Position numbers and translations under genes: made by a program. The notes beneath the pieces were generated by a model, which worked only from the letters and a program-made list of their open reading frames with translations, was not told the origin of the DNA and ran no database searches. Below, piece after piece: positions 1 to 9,434 of a stretch of DNA of 37,013 nucleotides. The stretch comes from a bacterium (GTDB lineage Bacteria > UBP6 > UBA1177 > JAKLFG01), in NCBI GenBank assembly GCA_022711315.1, contig JAKLFG010000021.1:1-37013 (forward strand), in the 5' to 3' direction. Position 1 is the first letter of the stretch; every line of letters begins with the position of its first letter.

Positions 1-1498
1 TGGTGTAGGTCCCCTCGTCGGGCGACAACACCGGCGTCGCAACGGTGCCGGTGATGCGGTAGGTCCTCTCGACGATGCCCGAATCCTCCCAGCCGAATTC
101 GGTGCTGAAAACCTTTGCCTTTATCGTGGTGGTCATTTCGTCAGTCTGGTTCGTCGGCAAAGAGATAGCACCGGTGTATAAGGTGGATGTTTCTGTCGGC
201 TCATCCCCGTTGGTAGTGTACCGTATCTCGGCGTTCGGGCTGATGGTCGAGAGTTCGATGTTCTGTGTGGTGGCGTAAGTCCCCGCCGGCACCGAGAACG
301 CCGGATCGGCCATCTTCAGCGTGTAGGTCACGCTCTGTACCGCCGAGTTCACCCAGTTGGTCTTGTAGGCGACCGCCTTGAGGGTCGTCGTCGCCGTTAT
401 CTCCACGGGTTCGGTGTAGGGCGTTCCTATCTCGTCGGTCGGGTCGTCACCGTTTATCGTGTACCGAATGGAGGCGCCGGTCGTGCCGGTCGTAATGGTA
501 ACCATTTTGTTCGTGTTGTATGCTCCCGGCAACACATTATACTGCGGTGTCGCCGCAGTGCCGGTGATGGTGTAGTTCGCCTCGACGATGTCCGATTCGG
601 TGTAGCCGGTTTTATAGGCCTTTGCCTTGATGGTACGGAGTGTTTCGCTCGTCTGGTTGCTCGGTATCTCGATGGGAGCAGTATAAACAAGCGACGCAAC
701 GGTCGGCTCGTCGCCGTTGATCGTGTAGCGGATGGTGGTGCCGGCAGTCTGGCTGGAAAGAACAATGTTCTGCGTCGTCTGGTAGGTGCCGCTCGGAGAA
801 CTGAATTCGGGATCGGAAACCTTATCGGTGCAGGTGCCGGTATTCTCCCATTTTCCTTCCACGCATATTTGCGGTTGCGTACCCTGTCCGTTGAGACCAC
901 AGCCCTTCTCCAAGTCCCGCGTATCGTCATCCAAACATTCATCGGGATCAATACAGTCACCATCGTCGGCCCAAGCGCCTTCGACACATTTTTGCGGCTT
1001 TTCGCCCCGGCCGTTCAGACCACATTTTATTGTCCGTTCATCGCCGTTCGTGCAGTACTCACAGGTGCTTGTATCGGTCCATACCCCGGCCACGCACTCC
1101 TGCTGTTGTTCTCCCTTATTCTCTGTACCGCAAGGGACTACCCGTGTATCGCCATCCTCGCAGTATTCGCATCCGCCGACATCGACCCAAACAGCTTCCA
1201 CGCACTTCTGCCGTTGTCCTCCGGTGTTGTCGGTGCCGCACGGGATGGTACGCACATCATCATTCTCACAGTATTCGCACCCGCCGACATCGACCCATAC
1301 GCCAGATTCACATTTTTGGTGTTGTGTTCCCTGATCACCGGTTCCACAACTGATATCCCGCACCGTTCCATTCTCGCAGACGGTTCCTTCGGCGATGAGT
1401 TTGTCCATGTTTTTATGAGTCGTTTCTTGGAGATCGCCGGGATCCTGCGCACAGGCCGCCACCAGAAAAAGAAGTATGATGGCCGTTATCTTTTTCAT
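1..1498 (-). CDS. Cys-rich lipoprotein with chitobiase/HEX C-terminal-type repeats (partial)
   Basis: Open from the left edge; the first 499 codons are visible and the C-terminus lies outside the window. The start is the ATG at 1498, preceded by a GGGGAGG ribosome-binding site that reaches the stop of the upstream PEGA gene 11 nt away, so the two are probably co-transcribed. The signal peptide ends in a lipobox (LVAAC, Cys16), predicting an envelope lipoprotein. Residues 41-223 hold five modules of four cysteines each, spaced about 10-12-11 and repeating every 36 residues (C41, C77, C113, C149). From about residue 227 at least three beta-sandwich repeats follow with the IRYTINGDEPT / LKAVAYKT signature of the CHB_HEX_C family, and a fourth begins at the edge. 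Such repeats are common in bacterial surface proteins. No enzymatic domain is visible, so function is inferred only as surface binding or structure. Confidence 0.85.
   Translation of the reverse strand, partial: MKKITAIILLFLVAACAQDPGDLQETTHKNMDKLIAEGTVCENGTVRDISCGTGDQGTQHQKCESGVWVDVGGCEYCENDDVRTIPCGTDNTGGQRQKCVEAVWVDVGGCEYCEDGDTRVVPCGTENKGEQQQECVAGVWTDTSTCEYCTNGDERTIKCGLNGRGEKPQKCVEGAWADDGDCIDPDECLDDDTRDLEKGCGLNGQGTQPQICVEGKWENTGTCTDKVSDPEFSSPSGTYQTTQNIVLSSQTAGTTIRYTINGDEPTVASLVYTAPIEIPSNQTSETLRTIKAKAYKTGYTESDIVEANYTITGTAATPQYNVLPGAYNTNKMVTITTGTTGASIRYTINGDDPTDEIGTPYTEPVEITATTTLKAVAYKTNWVNSAVQSVTYTLKMADPAFSVPAGTYATTQNIELSTISPNAEIRYTTNGDEPTETSTLYTGAISLPTNQTDEMTTTIKAKVFSTEFGWEDSGIVERTYRITGTVATPVLSPDEGTYT
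830..1378 (-). repeat. In-frame 108-bp tandem repeat encoding Cys modules
   Basis: The word cagtattcgc starts at 1269 and again at 1161, and a variant (cagtactcac) starts at 1053, giving an exact 108-bp period (36 codons). The repeat encodes the Cys-x9-Cys-x11-Cys-x10-Cys module of the lipoprotein. Copies two and three are closest at the DNA level, and the outer copies have diverged. The fifth copy has a slightly different first spacing. This looks like growth by internal duplication. Confidence 0.8.
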
Positions 1499-1509
1499 CG
1501 TCGCCTCCC

Positions 1510-3048
1510 CTAAAATCCGGTGCTGAACGAAAGCATCACCCCGTCACCGTGCGAAGCGACCGAAAAGCCCTCGAGGTCTATCACCCGGACATCCTCCGGT
1601 ATCGCCATCAGCACGATGCCGGTCGCCGCCATCGCACCGCCGACCGCATAGCCGACGATACGCAGGGTATCGTAGGTCTTTCCGCGATCGTACACCTTTT
1701 TCATCTTTTCGTCATAGGCGCTCCGGGAAAAGTCGGACTTTTTCATCGCCTCCTCGATCGCCTCCGGGGTGGACATATCCCGGTAGGTGTCGTACTCCTT
1801 GTCGGCAAGCACATCAAAGGCGATACCGCCGCCGACCAGCGCCGCGCCGCCGAGCAAAAGTCCCAGCCCCCACCATTTGTAGGGATACACGGTCTCGTAC
1901 TGGTAGTCGAGCGTGGCGACCGCGTTGAAGGATTCCCCCTCCTTGAACGCAAGCGGTAGCCAGAAATCAACATAACCCGGCTTGCGGACCACCAGTTCTT
2001 TAGCGCAGAGCGGCACAGAGAATGGCCCCGGCGCAGTGCCGATCAGTACGCCGTCCACCAACACCTGCGCCCCGTCAAGCGGTGCGCCGGCAACGGTTGC
2101 CTCGACCGAGAGGGCGATCTTCTTGGGGGTCAGCCCCGCCTTCATCTGCCGGTCCTCTTCCGGGGCGAGGTCGATCACCCCCTCCAGTTTCTCGTAGCAG
2201 ACGGACTCGACGACGAGCGTATGCTTCCCGGGGCTCACCTGCCGTTTCGGCATCGGGAACTTTTCTATAGCCGCCCCGTCGAACTGTATCGCCATATCGC
2301 CGATGAGGTCGGCGTTCGTTATGGCGAGGAAGGCCTCGTCCTTTTTCATCTGCGCCGAGAAGACGCGACTTTTGTCTATGAGGGGTTTGAACTCCTCGGC
2401 GACATATCCGGGAGCGGTTATCCGTATCTCGTGTTCACCCTCTTCGACATCCTTCTCGCACGGCAGATTGAAGCAGAATAGGCGCCCGTCGAGGTAGGCC
2501 TTTGCCCCCGGGGCGTTCGCTTCGAACTTGATGGCGTACACCACCGCCTTCCCGGTCGCCGTCATGACCGGACGGGCGTTCTGCAACTCCGCGGCGATGC
2601 GGTCGAGCCCGAGTCGCAACTGCTCCTCGCTCCCGTCGAACTGGGCCGTCGAACCGAAGATGGTCGCCTCTTTGGAGAGATCGATGAGTTCGGCGGTTAT
2701 GACATAGATGCCGCTCATCTTCGTTATCGTCGTCGAGAGTATCGTGTCGGCCGCCAACGCCTGCCCGAGCGGTATCTGGCATTTCTGGTCGTAACATTCC
2801 TTGTACGATTCCTTTTTCAACTCCTTTATCCTCACCGCCATCTGCCGCTCTTTGGAAATGACGACGAACCGCCCCGATGAAACAAGTTTGCTCCGCAGAT
2901 ATTCGGCGGCGTTATCCAGCATCTCGGGGGGCATCTTTCCCGTTTTGTCGCCGATCTCCATGACCGCCAGTTTGCTGTTGCGCGTCTGCCCCCAGAGACA
3001 GACCGTGAAAAGCATCAGGAAGAACAAGAGCATCGTTCGTTTCGACAT
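1510..3048 (-). CDS. Secreted PEGA-domain protein with CsgG-like N-terminal region
   Basis: 512 residues from the ATG at 3048. A longer TTG start at 3108 is possible, but it would put 20 residues before an obvious signal peptide (about residues 1-20). Residues 27-155 (LAVMEIGDKTGKMPPE, FVVISKERQM, and a D-x-I-L-x-x-x-I-T-K strand) resemble the CsgG/TolB-like region often found before PEGA domains. Residues 173-220 and 310-370 look like PEGA repeats (YLDGRLFCFNLPCE, VLVDGVLIGTAP, each followed by KPGY or APGY). Two hydrophobic helices (about 390-412 and 464-483) anchor the C-terminal part. The gene follows the four large paralogues on the same strand and precedes the Cys-rich lipoprotein by 11 nt. 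A likely role is an envelope structural or sensing protein. The exact function is unknown. Confidence 0.85.
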   Translation of the reverse strand: MSKRTMLLFFLMLFTVCLWGQTRNSKLAVMEIGDKTGKMPPEMLDNAAEYLRSKLVSSGRFVVISKERQMAVRIKELKKESYKECYDQKCQIPLGQALAADTILSTTITKMSGIYVITAELIDLSKEATIFGSTAQFDGSEEQLRLGLDRIAAELQNARPVMTATGKAVVYAIKFEANAPGAKAYLDGRLFCFNLPCEKDVEEGEHEIRITAPGYVAEEFKPLIDKSRVFSAQMKKDEAFLAITNADLIGDMAIQFDGAAIEKFPMPKRQVSPGKHTLVVESVCYEKLEGVIDLAPEEDRQMKAGLTPKKIALSVEATVAGAPLDGAQVLVDGVLIGTAPGPFSVPLCAKELVVRKPGYVDFWLPLAFKEGESFNAVATLDYQYETVYPYKWWGLGLLLGGAALVGGGIAFDVLADKEYDTYRDMSTPEAIEEAMKKSDFSRSAYDEKMKKVYDRGKTYDTLRIVGYAVGGAMAATGIVLMAIPEDVRVIDLEGFSVASHGDGVMLSFSTGF

Positions 3049-3080
3049 GAGTACCCCGCGAATAACGACATGACGAGGTG

Positions 3081-3108
3081 ATTTTAACAGAGCGGGAATA
3101 AAAGACAA
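3081..3108 (-). promoter_or_regulatory. Putative sigma-70-type promoter for the PEGA gene
   Basis: Reading leftwards, TTGTCT (3108-3103) and TAAAAT (3086-3081) are separated by 16 nt, matching the -35 and -10 consensus at 4/6 and 5/6. The predicted start lies about 25 nt before the ATG at 3048. It sits in the 90-nt gap after the last large paralogue, so the PEGA-lipoprotein pair may be transcribed separately from the four-gene array. Confidence 0.5.
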
Positions 3109-3138
3109 GAAAATGGAAGAGAGAGCCGAGAATCCCCT

Positions 3139-6100
3139 TCAGGCGCGGACCGTTCTCCTGCCGCGCCGGAGTCCGAGGAAGAGCCCCAGAGAGATCGCGA
3201 CCATCAAGACCGTCAGGAACACGCCGTCATCCTCTTCGCCGATGTCCACGAAGGCGCACGAACAGCCCTTGGACGGCGGCGCGTAACAGAACGGCTCGGC
3301 GCACTGATAGACACGGGAGCGGATGGGCAACTCCAGTATCTTCTTGGCGCTATCGACCAGTTTCACGCCGAGGTTCGGTATCTCTATCTGCGCCGTCATG
3401 GCCGCTTCGAGGTTGAAGGTGACATTTATCGTGTAGTAGCGTTCCTGTTTATCGGAGAACTGGAAGCCGGCCTTGGACTGAAGATCATCGAAGGAGAAAT
3501 CGTTCGTCGGTTCGCTGAAGGTGCCGGAGGTCGCGAGCAGGGTGTCGCCGACGCCGTCGCCGTCGGCATCTTCCCAGATGGTGATCGCCTGCATACCTTC
3601 GCCGAAACCGACCGAGGCGCCGACCGTCTTGACGCGGATGGAGCGGAGTTGGTTGTCGCCATCCAGCGATTTGGCGCGGATGTGGAGGACCGGATTGCTT
3701 TTGTTCAACTGGTTGTGCGCCGGTTCCGGTATCTCCTTGGGCCCCTTGGTGAAGACGAAGTAGCCGGTCGTCGGCTCGAACATGAAGGTAGCGAACTCGA
3801 TCTTCTGGTCGGGGATGTTCTGCACCTCGGCCCCGCCGTTCTCGGTGATGACGAAGGTCGCCTTGCCCTCGACGACCGCGCGGAAGGTCGTGTTGGAAGG
3901 CACCGTCTGGCCGGTGTACGCCGTATCGGCGATGACGAGAAGATTGTGATCGTTGTTGGCGAGCAGGAGCCGCTCGGCCTGCGTCACCACGAAATCGGCG
4001 TAACCGGCGGCAAGAGCCGAGAGCGTTCCCACCACGACATCGCCCGCCGACTCGGCGCCGTTGTTATCCTTGTCCTTCACGAGCCGCAGGTTGCTCAGTA
4101 CCACGCCGGATTCGGTCTCGAACTTCATCCGCACCATGTCAAGACTGAAATTCTTGTTGTCGCCCGCGCAGGTCCCCTTGACCATCAGTTGCGCGACGAC
4201 GAGGTTCTGGGAAGAGGCGGGAACGATGATCTTCGCGGTGCCGTTCGACGGGCTCATGTCGCCCGCCCGGTATTCTATCTGGGTGCCGGAGCACAGTTCG
4301 CCGCCGCCGCAGTCGGGTATGGCGACACATTTACTTTCTTCACACTTCTTGCACGGATCGTTGCAGTCCTCATCCTTTTCGCACTGCACGACGATGCCGC
4401 CCTCGCCGCCGCAGGAGGCCTTGGACGGTTCGCCGCATTCGGTGATGGGCGGGCAGGAGCTCGATATCCGGGCCGACAGCGGGACCGAGGTGTTCGACTG
4501 ATAATTAAGCCCCGTCGCGTCGGAGATATAGGCGGTGTTGCGGATCACCGTCGTCTTGGGCAGGTCCGGTTTGGGACGCACCTTGAACCGGACATAGACG
4601 GTGTTCGGGCAGACCTTCGTGTTCGGGTCGCAGTAGCCCATCGAGGGATGGACCTCGAACGGCGAATTGAGCGGGAACCCGCCGCTGTCGGGTATCGCGG
4701 TCCAGTTGGTGCCGGAGATGCCGGCGAACTCGGTCGCCATCTCGGTGGTGCCGGGGATATATTCTATCTCGGGCGGCAGGGTGTCCTGCACCTTGACATT
4801 GTCGGCGACATTCTCACCCCAGTTCTGTATCTTGAGCAGATAGTAGAACGGGCGGTCGGGGCAGATCCGATCCGGCTCATTGACCGGCGCGCAGGTGCAG
4901 AGCGCCTTCTCGCGGCCGTCGGTGGCGAATTCGGTCCCCTCCGGGATGTCGAACGACGGCGGTTTCGTGTCTATCGAAAGAATGAGGAAGTTGCTGTAGA
5001 CCTGATCCTGATTGGCCCCTATCTTGAGCCAGAATACCCCGTCATCCTTTTTCAGGTGATCGCTGAACGGGTAATCCTTCATGCGGATGAGGAAGGTGTC
5101 AACATCCATCGCGTACTCAAGCTGTTTCGACGCGAAATCCCCAATGCAGATGGGATCCTGCGCCCCCCACGGATAGACGCTCGATATCGAGTTGTATATC
5201 TCGTAGTAGTTGTTCACCTGCGGGTTGCAGAGGTTGAATATCGGCGCCCACGGCGCGCTCTGGTCTATCGGCCCGTGCAACTGCAGGCCCTCGAGGTTGC
5301 CGTTCAGACCGTCGAACAGGCCCGGGTCTCCCTCGCCCACGAACAGGGTCGCCCGTATCTCGGCCTCGTTGGGCAACTGGAAGCCCGCGATCATGATGTC
5401 GGCCGAGGTGTAACGGTAGGCCATGAGCCCGTTGTACATATATATCTTCTTGGCGCGGACGCCTTCAGCGGTGTAGATGATGACGAGGGACCAACCTGCC
5501 ATGAGACCGCTCGAGGTCTTGTATATCTGGTCGGCCGAACAGGGCACCCCTTTGACATTGTAGTTGCCGACGAGCGCATAGGTCGGGTCGAGCATGCCGA
5601 GGGTGTTGCCGTCCTCCTGTATCTTTTTCATGAAGTCGGTCACCTCCACGCGGTAGGTGAAGATGCCGTCGTCGTTGCCGCCCGGGTCTTTGTATTTGAG
5701 TCCCTCGAATTCGAAATCCTTGGTCGTGGTGCTCGCGAGCACGCCCGAAACGCTCGCCGTCACCTCCTGTGTGAGCGACAGCGCCGGTTCGGTGCTGTGC
5801 TGGAACGAGAGCGTCGCGCTGTTCTTTATCGGGTTGTTCAGTTGCGTCGGGTCGACCACCGCCATCCAGACGAGGAAGGCGCGGTCGACCGTGGCGTTCG
5901 GCGGTATCGTGCCGTCCACCAGCGCATAGGTGCTCCCGACATTGGGATCGACGCAGGAATCGGCCTGCGGGTTGTTCGCGCCGGTATCGACCGAGCCGTC
6001 GGTACGGGCGACGAGCGATTTCCACATGACGAAGAAATCGTGCGCCCCCTCCTCCCACTTGAGTTGCTCACCTTTGTACACCGACACATCGGGCCCGATC

Positions 6101-6165
6101 TGGGCCATGACGGTCAGCGGAAAGATGACCGCGCAAAAGACAATGATACCGGACAAGCGACCCAT
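3139..6165 (-). CDS. Large DUF11 surface protein with CxC/TM/Arg tail (paralogue 1, last of array)
   Basis: 1,008 residues from the ATG at 6165, which has a GGAGG site 5 nt upstream; upstream in-frame ATGs would only lengthen the signal peptide. The signal peptide ends near VMA-Q (residue 22). Residues 23-50 carry the family motif IGPDVSVYKG...WEEG. Further shared blocks are GWSLVIIY (about 224) and GANQD...NFLILSIDT (about 383-400). The DUF11-type domain spans about 440-560 (IQNWGENVADNVKVQDTLPP, YIPGTTEMAT). A Cys-rich module follows (571-626), then DxDxxG-type loops near 697-710 and 865-876. The tail (967-1008) has GCSCAF, a hydrophobic helix and RRGRR, like MYXO-CTERM sorting signals. It is probably exported and anchored at the cell surface. 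Ligand and function are unknown. Confidence 0.88.
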   Translation of the reverse strand: MGRLSGIIVFCAVIFPLTVMAQIGPDVSVYKGEQLKWEEGAHDFFVMWKSLVARTDGSVDTGANNPQADSCVDPNVGSTYALVDGTIPPNATVDRAFLVWMAVVDPTQLNNPIKNSATLSFQHSTEPALSLTQEVTASVSGVLASTTTKDFEFEGLKYKDPGGNDDGIFTYRVEVTDFMKKIQEDGNTLGMLDPTYALVGNYNVKGVPCSADQIYKTSSGLMAGWSLVIIYTAEGVRAKKIYMYNGLMAYRYTSADIMIAGFQLPNEAEIRATLFVGEGDPGLFDGLNGNLEGLQLHGPIDQSAPWAPIFNLCNPQVNNYYEIYNSISSVYPWGAQDPICIGDFASKQLEYAMDVDTFLIRMKDYPFSDHLKKDDGVFWLKIGANQDQVYSNFLILSIDTKPPSFDIPEGTEFATDGREKALCTCAPVNEPDRICPDRPFYYLLKIQNWGENVADNVKVQDTLPPEIEYIPGTTEMATEFAGISGTNWTAIPDSGGFPLNSPFEVHPSMGYCDPNTKVCPNTVYVRFKVRPKPDLPKTTVIRNTAYISDATGLNYQSNTSVPLSARISSSCPPITECGEPSKASCGGEGGIVVQCEKDEDCNDPCKKCEESKCVAIPDCGGGELCSGTQIEYRAGDMSPSNGTAKIIVPASSQNLVVAQLMVKGTCAGDNKNFSLDMVRMKFETESGVVLSNLRLVKDKDNNGAESAGDVVVGTLSALAAGYADFVVTQAERLLLANNDHNLLVIADTAYTGQTVPSNTTFRAVVEGKATFVITENGGAEVQNIPDQKIEFATFMFEPTTGYFVFTKGPKEIPEPAHNQLNKSNPVLHIRAKSLDGDNQLRSIRVKTVGASVGFGEGMQAITIWEDADGDGVGDTLLATSGTFSEPTNDFSFDDLQSKAGFQFSDKQERYYTINVTFNLEAAMTAQIEIPNLGVKLVDSAKKILELPIRSRVYQCAEPFCYAPPSKGCSCAFVDIGEEDDGVFLTVLMVAISLGLFLGLRRGRRTVRA

Positions 6166-6234
6166 GATGACCTCCATATCGTCGAACATCAAAAGAACCT
6201 TACGGGCGATTCTAGAACCGGAAGGGGGTAAAAG

Positions 6235-9200
6235 TCAAATGGAAAATAGACGGCGCAGGGGAAAAAGAGCCAGCAGGAGCATTAAAAGCGCCATCCCGGC
6301 GGTGGTTCCGCCGCCCGGACCGGCATCGGCGACGAGCGCGCACCCGCAACCGCCCTCTTCCTCGTCCTCGCCGGTCTCGCCGCCACCGCCACCGCCGCCC
6401 GCCGTGCAGGTCGGGTCGTTCGCGAGGCAGGAGGCCGTGAATTCCTTGGACCGTACCGGCAGTTCGGCTATCGTGGCGGTCGTCGTCAACTCGACGCCGC
6501 CCTTGGGTATCTCGATAAGCGCCTTCTCGTCCGTCCCCAGCGCCAGCGTCGCGGTCACCACGAGGTGTTTAGACTCCCCGGCGGCGAGCGATATGGGGCT
6601 CGGGAACGAGAAGCGGACCGAGGTGTCGCCCTCTTCGTACGGGGCCGAGGCCGGGATCTGCTCGTCGCCTTTCCCGTCGTTATCGGTGTCGATCCAGACC
6701 GCGGGGTTGCGAAGGCCTTCCCCCAGCCGCACCGCGCCGGCGGGGATCTTGATGTCCATCCGCTCTATGCCGTTGGCCTGTCCCGGCGAAGCGATGCGGA
6801 CCTGCAGTATCGGGATGACCCCCGTCAACTGAGAAGGCGGAAGCACCGAAGGGTCGCGCAGACCCTTGGTGAAGATGAAGTAACCCTGCGCCGGTTCCAG
6901 CATGAATTCGGCGAAGGTGACGCTCCCCTCTTTGACCGACGCGCCGCCGGCGGCGTCGCTCGCGATGATGGCCTGCGGGCCGTCGATGGCGCCGTTGAAG
7001 GTGCTGTTCGGCTGGACCGTGCCACCGGTGTAGGTGACATCGGCGAGCACGAGGAAATAATGCAGGGTGTTGACCGTGAAGGCCCGAGAGGCGGCAGGGA
7101 CGACGAAATCGGCGTACCCGGCGCTCAGCGCCGCGGCGGTGGCCAGTTCGGCCTCGTCACCGTCACGGACCCCGTCGCCGTCAAGGTCGCGGATGAGCCG
7201 GAGGTTCGCGAGTTTTATGTTGGCGCTCGCGGTGGTCATCTTGACCTTGATGCTGTCGAAACTGAACACCTTGGTATTGCCGCCACCGTCGAACACCCCC
7301 TGCAGGGTGAACTGGCCCGTCACGAGGTCGGTGGTCGGCGCCGGCACCACGATGGCCGCGGCGCCATTCGCCGGAGAATTCTTCCCCAGCGCGAACTCGA
7401 CCGATACGCCCGACGCCATCTGGTCGGGATCGACGACGCAGTGACCGTCATCGCACTTCTTCCCGGCGCCGCACTCTTCGGCCGTCTGGCATTCGGCGAC
7501 ATTGGCCCCTTCGCCGCCGCACTGCGCCTTCGGGGGCTCGGGACACTCGGCGGTCGACGGACAGGCTCCCTGCCGCAGGCGGAGCGGCACGGTGGTGTTG
7601 GAACGGTACGGGATGTTGGCGATGTCGTTGATGATCGCGGTGTTCTCTATGACGGTGTTCTTCGGCAGACCGCCCTTGGGCAGGACCTTGAAGCGGATAA
7701 GCACCGTATCGGGACACGCCTTCGTGTCCTTGTCGCAGTAAACGAGCAGATCGGCGACCTTGGAGGCGCCGAGGAAGGGGAAGGCGCCGCCCGCGCCGTC
7801 GGGCACGGCCGTCCAATCGGTGCCGTTGCCGTTCGCGTCGAAGGTGCGCGCTATCTCGGTCGAACCGGGGACATAATCGACCTGCGGCGGCAACGAATCC
7901 TGCACCGTCACATCCTCGCCCAGTTCGTCGCCCCAGTTCTGCACCTTGATGGTGTAGTAGAACGGGCGGTCGAAACAGACCGAATCCTCGACCGTCGAAC
8001 AGGAGCAGTAATGTTTCTCGCGGCCGTTCGGGGTGTTCGGATTGACCGGGATATCGTACTTCGAGGCGCGGGTATCGACGCTCACGACGAGCATGTTGGT
8101 GAATATCATATCACCGTTGGCGCTCACCTTGAGCATGAACGAGGTGTCGTCGCGCTTGAAATGCTCGTTGAACGGGAAGAATTCGCCGTTCAAAAGCATC
8201 GTGTCGACATCCATCGAGTATTCCAGTTTCAACGGATCGGGTGCGTTCGGATCGCCCCCGATGCAGGTCGGCGCCTCGTCGTCCCAGCCGTAGAAACTCG
8301 ATATGCAGTTGTACATCTCGGTGTAGGTGAAGGCGGTGCCGTTGGAGTCCTTGTCCTTGAGCGGGTTGCAGGCATCGAACAGGGGCGCCCACTGCGGGGC
8401 CGTCTGTCCCTTCACCTGCAGGCCTTCGGGAGGGCAGGGCCCGCCGAACAACCCGCCGTCACCGCATTCGGTGGCCGAGGCGATGGCGAGGCCGGGATCG
8501 CCCTCGCCTGCCATCAGGGAGAGACGGACCACCGGCTTGTCGGGGAATTTGAACCCGCCGACCGTTATATCGACCTCTTGTATCTTGTAGAGGTCGAAGC
8601 CGTGGTAGATGTATATCTTCTTCGGCGTTATCCGCTCCGAGCGATAGATGAGGATGACCGTCCATCCGCCCAGCATGATGGAATTCTGTCCGTTGTAGGC
8701 GTTGGTCGCATAGTACTCGTGCTCACTGCAGTCCATGTTGGAGAACTTGTAACTGCCGACGAGCGCCGCGCCGTCCGAGGGGGCGCCCGCCTCGCGTGCC
8801 TTGGTGTGGACCGAGGTGAAGAAATCGGTGATGTCGGCCCGGTAGGTGAAATAGCCGACATTATCGCTCCCGGTGTCCTGCGCCGAAAGGTATATCGCCT
8901 GAAATTCGAAATCCTGATCGGCCGTGTCGTTCGCCGGATGGCCTTCCACGGTGATGTCGCGGATCTCCTCGGCATAGCCGTCCTTCTGCGTATAGGCCAA
9001 GGTCACGGTATTGTCGGCGTTGAGGAATATCTTGTCGGGATCTATCGCGCTCGTCCAGACGAGATAGGCCGCCTCGACATAGGCGTCCTCGGGCAGGTCA
9101 CCATCGTTCACGACGAAGGTGCTCTCGGTGAGACATTTGTCGGCCGACGGGTTGGCGCCGTTCATGTCGTTCGCGGGATCGGGGTTCCACAGGAGCGTCT

Positions 9201-9366
9201 TGAACATTGTGAAATAATCGTGGGACCCTTCTTCCCACTGGAGTTTGTTCCCGTTGTGCACCGAGACATCGGGACCGATGGTCGAACCACCGTACGGACC
9301 CGCCGACAGAGCGAGCGCCGCGAACAGCACGCTGACGAAAAGGGCGGGACGGACAAGATGACGCAT
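6235..9366 (-). CDS. Large DUF11 surface protein with CxC/TM/Arg tail (paralogue 2)
   Basis: 1,043 residues from the ATG at 9366, which has GGGAG upstream; a 61-residue longer open frame is unlikely because it lacks signal-peptide character. The signal peptide (1-22) precedes IGPDVSVHNG...WEEG. It shares the GGWTVILIY block (about 233), two cysteines flanking the NCISSFYGW block (about 333 and 368), and the DUF11-type domain (about 468-590, VQNWGDELGEDVTVQD, VPGSTEIA). A Cys-rich module follows (602-643). Calcium-loop-like segments are DLDGDGVRDGDE (727-738) and DTDNDGKGDE (893-902). A Gly/Glu-rich linker (990-1006) leads to the GCGCAL motif, one helix and LRRLFSI. This paralogue is closest to paralogue 1 by motif similarity. 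The predicted location is the outer surface. No catalytic motif is seen. Confidence 0.88.
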   Translation of the reverse strand: MRHLVRPALFVSVLFAALALSAGPYGGSTIGPDVSVHNGNKLQWEEGSHDYFTMFKTLLWNPDPANDMNGANPSADKCLTESTFVVNDGDLPEDAYVEAAYLVWTSAIDPDKIFLNADNTVTLAYTQKDGYAEEIRDITVEGHPANDTADQDFEFQAIYLSAQDTGSDNVGYFTYRADITDFFTSVHTKAREAGAPSDGAALVGSYKFSNMDCSEHEYYATNAYNGQNSIMLGGWTVILIYRSERITPKKIYIYHGFDLYKIQEVDITVGGFKFPDKPVVRLSLMAGEGDPGLAIASATECGDGGLFGGPCPPEGLQVKGQTAPQWAPLFDACNPLKDKDSNGTAFTYTEMYNCISSFYGWDDEAPTCIGGDPNAPDPLKLEYSMDVDTMLLNGEFFPFNEHFKRDDTSFMLKVSANGDMIFTNMLVVSVDTRASKYDIPVNPNTPNGREKHYCSCSTVEDSVCFDRPFYYTIKVQNWGDELGEDVTVQDSLPPQVDYVPGSTEIARTFDANGNGTDWTAVPDGAGGAFPFLGASKVADLLVYCDKDTKACPDTVLIRFKVLPKGGLPKNTVIENTAIINDIANIPYRSNTTVPLRLRQGACPSTAECPEPPKAQCGGEGANVAECQTAEECGAGKKCDDGHCVVDPDQMASGVSVEFALGKNSPANGAAAIVVPAPTTDLVTGQFTLQGVFDGGGNTKVFSFDSIKVKMTTASANIKLANLRLIRDLDGDGVRDGDEAELATAAALSAGYADFVVPAASRAFTVNTLHYFLVLADVTYTGGTVQPNSTFNGAIDGPQAIIASDAAGGASVKEGSVTFAEFMLEPAQGYFIFTKGLRDPSVLPPSQLTGVIPILQVRIASPGQANGIERMDIKIPAGAVRLGEGLRNPAVWIDTDNDGKGDEQIPASAPYEEGDTSVRFSFPSPISLAAGESKHLVVTATLALGTDEKALIEIPKGGVELTTTATIAELPVRSKEFTASCLANDPTCTAGGGGGGGETGEDEEEGGCGCALVADAGPGGGTTAGMALLMLLLALFPLRRLFSI

Positions 9367-9434
9367 GACTATCTCCCTTGCATGATGAACGGATATGCTC
9401 CTATACCGGGACATGGCCCGAAGCCGATCGCGCG

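Noticed and set aside
830..1378. 108-bp repeat as a CRISPR array
   Set aside because: The units are in frame, diverged, have no spacers and encode a Cys module.
786..1513. Plus-strand open frames of 107-214 codons over the Cys-repeat region
   Set aside because: They are low-complexity shadows of the 108-bp repeat of the minus-strand lipoprotein. The minus frame has a lipobox, a ribosome-binding site and known repeat families.
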